Assembly: GCA_963756185.1 (NCBI GenBank)
Contig: CAVWMS010000001.1
Location: 1,005,143-1,069,142, forward strand
Direction of reading: 5' to 3'
DNA from: DATAXI01 sp963756185
GTDB taxonomy: Bacteria > Verrucomicrobiota > Verrucomicrobiia > Chthoniobacterales > Chthoniobacteraceae
Length of the DNA stretch: 64,000 bases
In this document: positions 8,229 through 16,847 of the stretch, in pieces
Numbering within the stretch: the stretch's first letter is position 1
Layout: each line of letters begins with the position of its first letter
Made by a program: the position numbers and the translations under genes
The notes under the pieces: model-generated
Told to the model about the DNA's origin: nothing
The model's database searches: none
Seen by the model: the letters and a program-made list of their open reading frames with translations, nothing else

Positions 8229-9841
8229 GTGACGCAGGCCTTCGAAAATTTTCTCAAAAGCGCCCGGTTCATGGTCATTGACGATGACCCGGTCAGCGCC
8301 AGCGCGGTCGAGATCAGCCTCGCCGCCGCCGGCCAGGATGACGTTCTCGTAGTCAACAATCCATGCGAGGCGACCAGCGCCTTTGCGCAATACCGCCCGG
8401 ATATCCTCATGCTCGATCTCTCGATGCCCGAGATGGACGGCTTCCAGGTCCTCGAGGAATTGCGCAAAATGGTGCCGCCGGACGAGTATGTGCCGGTCAT
8501 TGTCATCACCGCCGACCGCACCGAAGGTTCGCGCCGGCGCGCGCTCGAGAGCGGAGCAAACGATTTTCTTACCAAGCCCTTCGGCGCCACCGAGCTGCGC
8601 CTGCGCGTCCGCAACCAGCTCGAGACCCGTTTCCTGCATCTCGGCCTGCGCGAGCAGAACCGCCAGCTTGATTCGCGCGTGACCGAGCGCACCAACGAGC
8701 TCGAAAACGCCCTCGAGGAACTGCGCCAGGCGCAGCGCCAGGCCATCCGCGAGCAGCGCCTCCACGCCTTCAGCCAGATGGCCGGCGGCGTCGTGCACGA
8801 TTTCAACAACGTCCTGATGATCCTCATGAGCCTCAACGACCTCATGTCGCGCGAAGCGCCGCCGGATGCGGCGAGCCTCCGGCACAGCATCTCGACGATG
8901 CAATCGGTGCTCGAGGAGGCCACGCAGGTCATGTCGCGGCTCCATTATTTTTCCGGCCGCGCCACGATGACGACCTCTTCATGCCCACCGACCTGAAGAA
9001 GCTGGTCGAGGAAGCGATCCTTCTTTCGAAGCCGAGATGGTTCAACGTCGCCTGCGCCGGCGGCGGTGAAATCCATCTCGCGATGGACATCGATTCCGTC
9101 GGCCCGTTCGCCTGCAACGCCTCGGAAATGCGCGAGGCGCTCCTGCATTTGATCCTCAACGCCGTTGACGCCATGCCGCATGGCGGCCAGCTCTCGATCC
9201 TGCTGAAAAATGCCGAGGCCGGCGTGGAAATCCGCGTGGGCGACACCGGCGCCGGAATGAGCGAAGAAGTGCGCGCCCATTGCCTCGAGCCCTTTTTCTC
9301 GACCAAAGGCGCAGCCGGCAACGGCCTCGGGCTCTCGATGGTCCATGGCATCGTCCGCCGCCACGCGGGCGAGATCGAGGTCTCCAGCCAGCCCGGCCAG
9401 GGCGCCACGTTCCGCATTTACCTGCCGCGCGACAACGCCGGCGCCGAGGCCGCCCAGCGGCCCCAGCCGATGGTGATGCCGCGCCCGCTCCGCATCCTGG
9501 TGGCCGAGGACGACGCGCGCCTGCGGCAGTTGATCACGCTTCAAATGGAATCGATGGGGCACACCGTCGAGTCCGCGCCGGATGGCCTCGAGGCGCTCGA
9601 GAAATTCCACAGCGCCCCCTTCGACCTCATCCTCACCGACCTCTCGATGCCACAGCTCAACGGCATTGCCTTTGTCGAAGCCGCGCATCAAATCGCCGCC
9701 GAGACCCCGGTCATCATGCTCACCGGCTTTGGCGCGCTGATGCTGCCAGACGGCAAATGCCCGCCCGGCGTGAACGTGCTGCTGGCCAAGCCGGTCACGC
9801 GGGAGAACCTCGCCGCCGCAATCGCCCAGGTCGCGGCGTAG
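8229..9841 (+). CDS. Hybrid histidine kinase (receiver-HisKA-HATPase-receiver), frameshifted
   Basis: Two overlapping ORFs (8229-8996 and 8981-9841) together make one REC-HisKA-HATPase-REC protein of about 535 residues. The N-terminal receiver has MVIDDDPVSA, LMLDLSMPEMDG and FLTKPFG. A coiled-coil linker leads to the H-box VVHDFNN. After the shift come the N-box NLILNAVDAM-like region, DTGAGM, EPFFSTKG, GLGLSMVHGIVRRH and a receiver with LVAEDDAR, LTDLSMPQLNG and LAKPVT. The reading frame breaks at about 8954-8966, and the broken segment aligns with YRxREESDLFTPVSL of the kinase at 16848. It starts with GTG. The position right after mglB suggests it feeds the polarity module. Confidence 0.85.
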
Positions 9842-9924
9842 GCGGCTCGCTTCCCATGGGCTCCATGGGTTTCATCCCGCGGTTGCGCTCCTCAAAAATC
9901 CGGCGGACTCTTCTGCCCCCGCTC

Positions 9925-10374
9925 ATGCGCCGATTTCTTTTGCCCGCCGCCTGCTTCCTGTCATTCGCAGCCCTTTGCCATGCCGGTGACTCGCTGCCCG
10001 CCAACGCCCTTCGCGTCACCGCCACGCCCGATTCCACCGAAGTCCACCCGGACAGCGTTTTCGAGGTCACCCTCTCGATTGAAAACCTCACCGGGGTCGC
10101 GCAAAAATTGAAAATGCCCGAGCGTCTCTGGGACCACCTGTGGAAATCGAGCAACCGGCTCGTCACCTGGGACGCCTGGGACGATGACGAAGACAAGGAC
10201 ATCACCATCGAAATAGCCCCGCATCAAACCTACGTCTTCCCCGATACGATCAAGATGTTCGTCGACGATGACATAACCAAGCGGACCCGGGTCGATTTCA
10301 AGATGGGCTTCCGGCCCGCGACTTTTACCCGGACTTTCTGGAGCGCGCCGATCACGCTCGACGTGACTCCGTAG
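9925..10374 (+). CDS. Secreted protein of unknown function (Ig-like fold likely)
   Basis: This 149-residue protein begins with a signal peptide (MRRFLLPAACFLSFAALCHA, cleavage expected after CHA). The rest is beta-rich, with alternating patterns such as VFEVTLSIENLTGV, which resemble an immunoglobulin-like domain, and an acidic loop with several consecutive Asp/Glu (DDDEDKD). I recognise no catalytic motif. It stands alone between the hybrid kinase and an oppositely oriented small gene. Confidence 0.6.
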   Translation: MRRFLLPAACFLSFAALCHAGDSLPANALRVTATPDSTEVHPDSVFEVTLSIENLTGVAQKLKMPERLWDHLWKSSNRLVTWDAWDDDEDKDITIEIAPHQTYVFPDTIKMFVDDDITKRTRVDFKMGFRPATFTRTFWSAPITLDVTP

Positions 10375-10411
10375 AGGCCGCGAAAACGCGCGTCAATCCG
10401 CGGTCGATTTT

Positions 10412-10768
10412 CTACGGCGAATCGCTCGGGCTGGCCGAGGCCGTTGCCCGCGTCCGTTTCTCGTCGCGGTCCAGCTCCATCACGATGCCCGAAACCTTTT
10501 CGCGCAAGTCCCGCCGCGTGCGCGGAGTCAGTTCCGGCTCGCTGTCCTCGATTCGCAGCACGTCCGCCACTTCCCGTTTCAACCCGTCGGCATCGGTTTG
10601 GGTCAACGCTCCGGAAGCCAGGTCCTTGTCGATCTGCGTCTTCAACTCCCGGACCTGTTTGTTGATGAACGGCGCGCGGTCCACCACCGGCGTCGAATCC
10701 GCCTGAGGATCGGCGATCACGGCGGCCGCCGGAAGAAGTAACAGCGAGAAAAGCAGGGGCGTTCTCAT
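10412..10768 (-). CDS. Small secreted helical protein, unknown function
   Basis: From ATG 10768 the 118-residue product has a clear signal peptide (MRTPLLFSLLLLPAAAVIA). A charged helical region follows (VRELKTQIDKDLASGALTQT, LREKVSGIVMELDRDEKR) and then a Ser/Ala/Pro tail. A longer ORF starts upstream at 10888, but the extra residues would bury the signal peptide, so the shorter start is preferred. I recognise no family. The pattern suggests a periplasmic protein. Confidence 0.6.
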   Translation of the reverse strand: MRTPLLFSLLLLPAAAVIADPQADSTPVVDRAPFINKQVRELKTQIDKDLASGALTQTDADGLKREVADVLRIEDSEPELTPRTRRDLREKVSGIVMELDRDEKRTRATASASPSDSP

Positions 10769-10911
10769 GCCTGAATTAAACTCCGCCGCGGGGCTGTTGT
10801 CTCTCCCGATTTGCGCCAGGGCCGGCGGGCGCGATTTTTTCCGGCATCCGTCGTTGACACCGGGCCTGGTCAAGCGTAAGAAAACCACCCCGCTTCCCGC
10901 GGACCCTGCCT

Positions 10912-11488
10912 ATGGCGCACACCCAAGTCATCCTCACCGAACCCATTCCCGGCCTCGGCGTCGAAGCCGACGTCGTGAAGGTCAAACCCGGTTACGCCCG
11001 CAATTTTCTCATTCCCAGCGGCAAGGCCTTCGAGGTCACCCCCGGCAATCTCAAGCAACTCAACAATCTCAAGGCCAAGCGCGCCGAGCGTGAAGCACGC
11101 GAGCTGAACGAAGCCGAGGAACTGGCGCGCCGCATCAACAAGCTGAAGATCACCCTCATCCTCGAGACCGGCGAGACCGGCAAGGCCTTCGGCTCGATCA
11201 CCGCCAAGGATATCGCCGACCGGCTCAAGGCTGAATTGGGCGGCTCGGAAATCGAACGCCATCGCATCGTCCTCGAGCGTCCCGATCAAGGACACCGGCG
11301 CGCACGAGCTCGAGATCAAGCTTCACCACGATGTGATCGCGCATCTCAATCTCAACGTCAGATCCTCTTCCAAGCCCGAGGCGGCCCCGGACACCGGGGA
11401 AGCTGCCGCCGCTCCCGCCACCGAGGCCGAACCCGCCGCCGGCGATCCCGGTTTCCGCTCGAAGGCAAAAGCCCGCCACTCGAAATAG
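10912..11488 (+). CDS. rplI: Ribosomal protein bL9, frameshifted
   Basis: The first 120 residues are typical bL9: VILTEPIPGLGVEADVVKVK, GYARNFLIPSGKAFEVT, then the long connecting helix and GKAFGSITAKDIADRL. At about 11276-11279 the frame moves by one base in a CCC run. The correct continuation, PIKDTGAHELEIKLHHDVI, is read in the next frame to a stop at 11488, with an Ala/Glu-rich C-terminal extension. Removing one C restores a full protein of about 191 residues. bL9 binds 23S rRNA. It precedes dnaB by 6 bases, as in the common rpsF-ssb-rpsR-rplI-dnaB order, although the upstream members are absent here. Confidence 0.92.
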
Positions 11489-11494
11489 CCCGCA

Positions 11495-12940
11495 ATGGAA
11501 GGCCCCAGTGAATCCACTGGCAGGCCGGCGCCAAAAACTGGAAGCCGCGCCGAAGGCGATCTGCAGGGCAATATAACTTATTTACCGGATACTCACCGGT
11601 TATTGCCACAAAGCCCGCAGGCCGAGCAGGGCGTCCTCTGCGCCTTCCTGCTCAACGCGCGCGAGGTCGGCGGCCTTTGCGTCGAGCAGGGCATCACCGC
11701 CGACTGTTTCCACATTCCCGCGCACGCCCGTATTTACGAGGTCCTGCTCGAGCTCTGGAATGCCGGCAAGCCCATCGATCTCATTACGCTGACGCAGTTC
11801 CTCCATGACCGGAGGCAACTGGACCAGGTCGGCGGCGCCGCCTACGTGACCGAGCTGTTCACGTTCATGCCCACCGCGGCGAACGCCCTGCACTACATCG
11901 AAATCCTCCAGGAAAAATGGGTCCTGCGGCAGATCATCAATGTCTGCAACGAGTACGCCAAACGTTCCTACGACGAGCAGGACGACGTTCCCAACCTCCT
12001 CGATGAGGTCGAGCAGCATATCGGCAAGATCGCCCGCGACCGTTTCCAGGCGAAGGCGCTCTCGATGAAGGAGCTGGTGCTCGACGCGATCGAGTCCATC
12101 GAAAAACTCTACGAAAACCGGGGCAGCATCACAGGCCTGGCCACGGGCTTCGCGGACCTGGACAAGATGACCGACGGCCTGCATGGCGCCGAGATGTTTG
12201 TCATCGCCGCGCGGCCCAGCATGGGCAAGACGGCGTTGGCCATGAACATCGCGGAGCACGTCGCCGTCGATCAAAAGAAGCCGGTTGCGGTATTCAGCCT
12301 CGAGATGAGCAGCCAGCAGTTGGTGCAGCGGCTGCTTTGCTCGCGCGCGCGAGTCAACCTCAAGGGCCTGAAAGAGGGATTTCTCCCGGAGCGCGCGTTC
12401 CCGAGCCTGACCGCCGCCGCGGCGAAACTGGCCGAAAGCAAGATATTCATCGAGGACACGGCGGGCCTGACCGTTCTCGAACTCCGCGCGAAGGCTCGCC
12501 GGCTCAAGACGCAGCACGACATTCAACTGATCGTGATCGATTATCTCCAGTTGCTCCGCTCAGCGACGCGCCGCGCGCAGGAAAACCGGCAGATTGAAAT
12601 CAGCGAAATCAGCGCCGGCGTGAAGGCGCTGGCCAAGGAACTGGGGATTCCGGTCATCGTCCTGGCCCAGTTGAATCGTAATCCTGAAAACCGCGAGGGC
12701 GGCAAGCCCAAGCTGAGCGACTTGCGTGAGTCCGGCTCCATCGAACAGGATGCCGACATTGTGGCGCTGCTGGTGCGCGAGGAAGTGTACGCCGAGGACG
12801 AGGAAAAGGAGGAAGCCAAGGGAAAGGCCACCTTGTTCATAGCCAAGCAGCGCAACGGCCCGATCGGTGACGTCGAACTTACCTTCCTCAAGGAGTTCAC
12901 CCGATTCGAGGACCGCGCCCGGTCCGGCCCCGAGGGGTAA
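11495..12940 (+). CDS. dnaB: Replicative DNA helicase DnaB
   Basis: The protein has 481 residues, close to the family norm. The N-terminal domain (about 35-140) begins LPQSPQAEQGVLCAFL. The RecA-like ATPase domain follows with Walker A ARPSMGKTALAMN, FSLEMSSQQLVQRLL, Walker B LIVIDYLQLL, LAQLNRNPENR and DLRESGSIEQDADIV. DnaB is the hexameric ring helicase that unwinds DNA at the replication fork. The first 30 residues are poorly conserved; an internal start is possible but there is no better ATG before the first conserved helix. It is co-directional with rplI. Confidence 0.97.
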   Translation: MEGPSESTGRPAPKTGSRAEGDLQGNITYLPDTHRLLPQSPQAEQGVLCAFLLNAREVGGLCVEQGITADCFHIPAHARIYEVLLELWNAGKPIDLITLTQFLHDRRQLDQVGGAAYVTELFTFMPTAANALHYIEILQEKWVLRQIINVCNEYAKRSYDEQDDVPNLLDEVEQHIGKIARDRFQAKALSMKELVLDAIESIEKLYENRGSITGLATGFADLDKMTDGLHGAEMFVIAARPSMGKTALAMNIAEHVAVDQKKPVAVFSLEMSSQQLVQRLLCSRARVNLKGLKEGFLPERAFPSLTAAAAKLAESKIFIEDTAGLTVLELRAKARRLKTQHDIQLIVIDYLQLLRSATRRAQENRQIEISEISAGVKALAKELGIPVIVLAQLNRNPENREGGKPKLSDLRESGSIEQDADIVALLVREEVYAEDEEKEEAKGKATLFIAKQRNGPIGDVELTFLKEFTRFEDRARSGPEG

Positions 12941-12951
12941 GAACGCACCCC

Positions 12952-13263
12952 ATGAGTGATCCAATAGGCAAAGGCCCGTTGCGATTTCCGACCAATGCGA
13001 AATCGATTGCCTTCTGCTTTTTCGAAGGCGCGACGCTGAGCATTCCCATCGGCGGGGCGATTTCGAAGTATGATCTTCGGCCCTTTGCGCCTCCGACGTG
13101 GATGGCAAACCCATACGCCGCGGTCGTGGGATTCTCCTATCTTTCACTGATTGTTTGGTCGTTGATTTCCCTGCGCGATCAGCGGGTGCTTGCGGTAACC
13201 GGACTGCTCACGTGCGTCGGCGTTTTTCTTGTCATGCTCATCTTGTTTCCCGCGGCTCCGTAA
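12952..13263 (+). CDS. Small integral membrane protein, unknown function
   Basis: This 103-residue protein is predicted to have about three membrane segments (around residues 20-40, 56-75 and 80-100: VVGFSYLSLIVWSLISL, VLAVTGLLTCVGVFLVMLILF). It starts 11 bases after dnaB and may be co-transcribed. I recognise no family. Confidence 0.55.
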   Translation: MSDPIGKGPLRFPTNAKSIAFCFFEGATLSIPIGGAISKYDLRPFAPPTWMANPYAAVVGFSYLSLIVWSLISLRDQRVLAVTGLLTCVGVFLVMLILFPAAP

Positions 13264-13360
13264 GGAGCCGGGCGATCCGGCGGGAGATTGGCGTACCGCA
13301 TTCGGGCTGCGTTACGGCTTTATCTCCCTCACGGTGTTCTGCATACTGCCGGCCCTCCCC

Positions 13361-14077
13361 ATGATCCCCGGCGCATCGTTCGAGATTACCAGCAGCATGC
13401 TGCCGCCTCCCCGCAAGGTCTGGCTGCAACATGCGCAGACGCCGGACCCGAGCGATTGCGTCATCTTCCTCGACGCCGAGATATACATCGAGAACGTCAA
13501 AGCCTTCGACATCCTGCGCGACCTGCAAACCTCCGGGCGGCTCGCCTCGGCCACTTGCATTTATCTCTCCCATCTGGATGCCGCGGCGCGGCATTTCGAT
13601 TTCACCTGCAATGAGACTTATTCCCGGTTTCTCGCCACGGAACTGCTGCGCGCGATCGAACAGAACGTCGGTTGCCACAAGCGTTACTTCCTCTGCGGAC
13701 TGAGCCTCAGCGGCCTCGCCGCGATCTTCACCGCGCTGCGGCATCCGAAGGTTTTCTCCGGCGTCCTGAGCCAATCCCCGTCCGCGTGGTGGAACGGCGA
13801 GTGGCTCTCCAATTCGCTGGCTGGAATCGAGCCAGGCCCGGCCCGGCTCTGGATCAGTGTGGGAGACGGCGAAACCGAGGAGGACATCACCCATGCCCCT
13901 TCGGGCCTGTATCAAAAGGCGAGCCAGCTTCATTCCGTTCGCCGCCTCGCCCGCGAACTCGAGACCTATCGCTGCTTCAAGAGAATTCAGCTCGCGGAAT
14001 TCCACGGCGGCCACGACACCGCCTGCTGGGCCGCCGAACTCCCCGACGCCCTGGAATGGCTGATGCGGCCGCGTTGA
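13361..14077 (+). CDS. Esterase-like alpha/beta hydrolase (enterochelin-esterase / EsteraseD type)
   Basis: From ATG 13361 the product has 238 residues. The early strand is VWLQHAQTPDPSDCVIFLDAE, the nucleophile elbow is LCGLSLSGLAAIF (G-L-S-L-S-G, nucleophile Ser), an acidic residue candidate lies in WISVGDGETEED, and the last His is in FHGGHDTACW. This order and spacing match the EsteraseD family (Fes/IroE and mycolyltransferase relatives), which hydrolyse ester bonds of siderophores or acyl substrates. No clear signal peptide is present from this start. A longer ORF begins at 13229, overlapping the upstream gene, but its extra part is poorly coding-like. Confidence 0.7.
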   Translation: MIPGASFEITSSMLPPPRKVWLQHAQTPDPSDCVIFLDAEIYIENVKAFDILRDLQTSGRLASATCIYLSHLDAAARHFDFTCNETYSRFLATELLRAIEQNVGCHKRYFLCGLSLSGLAAIFTALRHPKVFSGVLSQSPSAWWNGEWLSNSLAGIEPGPARLWISVGDGETEEDITHAPSGLYQKASQLHSVRRLARELETYRCFKRIQLAEFHGGHDTACWAAELPDALEWLMRPR

Positions 14078-14115
14078 CAGCCATGCCGTATTTACATCCG
14101 CTAAGAATTGAACGC

Positions 14116-14364
14116 ATTGCTGATTGCTGATGTGAGATTGCTGATTGGCAGAATGCAATTTACACGCCGTAGAACCGCTTCGGGCCGGAGTTGCCATCCG
14201 TCGTAAGCTCGAATTGCTGATTGCTGATGTGAGATTGCTGATTGGCAGAATGCAATTTACACGCCGTAGAACCGCTTCGGGCCGGAGTTGCCATCCTTCG
14301 TAAACGCCGCCTCCGGCGGCCAAATTTTTTCAATCAGCAATCTCATATCAGCAATCAGCAATTC
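14116..14364. repeat. AT-rich inverted-repeat element with a 91-base tandem duplication
   Basis: A unit of about 91 bases starting ATTGCTGATTGCTGATG is present twice, at 14116-14206 and 14213-14303 (97-base period, near identical). The second copy is followed by the palindrome GCCGCC-TCC-GGCGGC (14306-14320). Then comes an inverted arm at 14331-14364 that is complementary, with one mismatch, to 14211-14244. Another short piece (CAATCAGCAATTC) lies at 14399-14411. The element fills the gap between two convergent genes and may act as a bidirectional terminator or a non-autonomous mobile repeat. Related copies lie at 42827-42991 and 50241-50274. Confidence 0.85.
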
Positions 14365-14399
14365 ATGATTTTGCGTAGCCGTCCGCAACCCTCTCCCAA

Positions 14400-14789
14400 T
14401 CAGCAATTCCCGGCGGCCAGCGTCTGCTCAATCATCTCCGTCAGTGCCGCCAGGCTCACCGGCTTCGCCATGAATGGAAATCCGCCGATACCCCCCGAGC
14501 CCGCTTCCTTCTGCGAAACGATGGCTGTCAGAAATATGATCTTCACTCCCTTCAGGATTGGGTCGCTGCTGATCTGCCGCGCCACGTCGCCGCCGTCCAT
14601 CTTCGGCATCATGATATCCAGCAGCACCAGTTCCGGGCGGAATTGCCGCGCGGCGTGCAGCGCCTGCGATCCGTCGTTGACCTCCTTGACGGTGTAGCAC
14701 TTTGTCCCTTCGAGGGTCAGTTTCAGCAGCCGCGTGAAGCCGGCTTCGTCATCGACGATCAATATGCGTCTGGGTTGGGTTTCCTGCAT
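14400..14789 (-). CDS. Single-domain response regulator
   Basis: This 129-residue protein is a receiver domain only: ILIVDDEAGF acidic pair, phospho-acceptor Asp in LVLLDIMMPKMDGG, the Thr in IIFLTAI, and the Lys in FMAKPVS. No output domain is present. It is the last gene of a four-gene signalling operon, starting 4 bases after the corrected end of the upstream hybrid kinase. It therefore probably receives phosphate from that kinase and acts by protein interaction or as a phosphate shuttle. Confidence 0.93.
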   Translation of the reverse strand: MQETQPRRILIVDDEAGFTRLLKLTLEGTKCYTVKEVNDGSQALHAARQFRPELVLLDIMMPKMDGGDVARQISSDPILKGVKIIFLTAIVSQKEAGSGGIGGFPFMAKPVSLAALTEMIEQTLAAGNC

Positions 14790-14793
14790 GATT

Positions 14794-16796
14794 TTAGACT
14801 TTGAACATTACGGTTGCTCTCGCCCCTCCCTCGGGGCGGTTGGTTACTTCTATGGTACCGCCGTGCAAATCGATGATTGTTCGCGTCACCGTTAATCCGA
14901 GCCCTGTTCCCTTTCCGGTCGGCTTGGTCGTGAAAAGGGATCGAAAATCTTGCCCAGCTTCGCCTCCGGGATGCCCGTGCCCGTGTCGTCGATCTCAGCG
15001 ACCACCACCCGGTCCCCGGCATGGAAAGCTTCCGATGCCGAGCCGGCCAGGTTCCCGCCCATGCCGGTCAATTGCTTGCTGTAAACCCGCACCGTGAGCG
15101 TCCCGCCGTCGGGCATCGCGTGAACCGCGTTGGTGATCAGGTTGACGAACACCTGCTCGGCCTTGATCCGGTCCAGCCGCAGCGCCGGCAGGTCGGGCTC
15201 GAACTGCGTGAGCACCTCGTATTTCTGCCCCGTCATTTCGCCGCGTACCAGCACCAGCGCGTAATTCAAAATCTCCGTCAGCTTCTCCTCCGACAGCTCG
15301 AGCTGGCGCGGCGCCGAGAAATCGAGCAGCCCCCGGATCACGTTGTCCGCGCGCCGCACCGCCGCGCGGATTTCGCGCAGGATTTCGCGCGTCGTATCGT
15401 CGCCCGGTTGCCCCTCCAGGTAATCGACCCCCATCGTGATGATGGCCAGGGGGTTTTTCACCTCGTGCGCCACGCCCGCCGCAAGCCTCCCGATGCTCTT
15501 CATCTTCTCCGCCTCGATCAATTGCAGTTGGATCGAGCGCATTTCCTCGTTGGCCTCCTTCAAATTCGACAACGCCAGCGACAATTCCGCGTTCGCCGAC
15601 TTCAACTTTTCCTCGGCCTCCTTCATTTGCGTGATGTCGCGCCGGATGCACACCAGCCGCTCGACCACCCCTGTCTCGGGGTTGAATATCGGCGCCTTCG
15701 TCGTCAGCAGCCACCGCTTTCTTCCCTTCGCGTCCGGCGCGCACTCCTCGTGGTTCTCCATCGGCTTCCCGGTCGCGGCCACGCGGTCGTCATCCTTCTT
15801 GAACTCCGCCGCCTCCTCCTCGGGAAAAAAGTCGAACGAAGTCCTGCCGATCACCTGTTCGCGGTTCGTCGCGCCGAGCGATTTGCAGTGCGCCTCGTTG
15901 TCCAGCAGGTAATGGCCCTCGGCGTCTTTGACGAAAATCGGGTCCGGGATGTTCTCGATGACGCTGCGCAACATGTTGCGCTCGGCGGCCAGCTCATTCT
16001 CGATCTCCTTCATCCGCGTCACGTCGCGCGACATCCCCATCGTGCCGATGATGCGCCCATTGCGGTCCCGCAGCGGCAGCTTGGTCGTCAAGGCCCAACC
16101 GACACGCCCCTCCGGCAGCGTCTCCTTCTCGATCTTGCCCTCGAGCGGCTTGCCCGTGCGCAGGATTTCCTGCTCGTCGGCGAACGCCTGCCCCGCGTGC
16201 TCCGGGAGGAAGAAATCGAAGTCGGTCTTGCCGATCGCATCCTCGAGATGCTCGAGCTTGAACAGCTTGAGCATCGCCGGGTTGACCCGCACGAAGCGGC
16301 TTTGCAAATCCTTGAAGTAAATCCGCTCGGGCATTGTCTCGAGCAACGCGTGGAGCATGTTTTTTTCCTGCGCCAGCTCCTGCTCCGCGCTGCTGCGCTC
16401 GATGGCGTAGCGCATCGCCCGCGCCAGCAGCGGCCCGTCGAATTTCCCCTTCACCAGGTAATCCTGCGCGCCGGCATGCACCATCCGCAGCGCGAGCGAC
16501 TCGTCATCGACGCCGCTCAGCACCAGGATCGGCACGTCACGCCCGTGGGCGAGCAGCCGCTTGAAAGTCTCGAAGCCCTGGCTGTCCGGCAGGCTCAAAT
16601 CGAGCAGCACCAGGTCCATCTCCGCGTCCTCGACCATTTTCTCCGCTTCCCCCAGCCGCGCCACGTGGCCGTCAATGCGGAATTGGTCGTGATATTCCGA
16701 CAGCAGCTCGGAAATCAGCCGCACGTCGCCCGGATTGTCTTCGACCAGGAGGACCTTGACCGGTTTCGATTCTGACGCGGGACTGGGAGCGGCCAC
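14794..16796 (-). CDS. Hybrid histidine kinase (receiver-PAS-PAS-HisKA-HATPase), C-terminal frameshift
   Basis: The protein starts with a receiver (VLLVEDNPGD, LVLLDLSLPDSQG, YLVKGKF), followed by two PAS domains (about residues 150-265 and 275-390) sharing DFF-type motifs. Next come a coiled coil, HisKA with GVAHEVKNPL, and HATPase with NLITNAVHAMP, DDTGTGIPE and KIFDPF. The open frame then ends at 14892 without the G2 box. Adding one T to the T-run at about 14938-14942 restores FFTTKPTGKGTGLGL, TVTRTIIDLHGG and a stop at 14794. This leaves 4 bases before the next regulator. A cytoplasmic sensor is likely, as no membrane segment is seen. Confidence 0.88.
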
Positions 16797-16847
16797 TGCA
16801 TGCCATGCTATGCCCGCCCCGCGCCGCGACGCAAGAGCGCAGCCCGC

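Noticed and set aside
15021..16775. Long plus-strand ORF of 584 residues opposite the hybrid kinase
   Set aside because: Its translation is a His/Arg/Leu-rich, low-complexity shadow of the kinase gene. The opposite strand carries full receiver, PAS and HisKA motifs. High GC makes such long antisense ORFs common.
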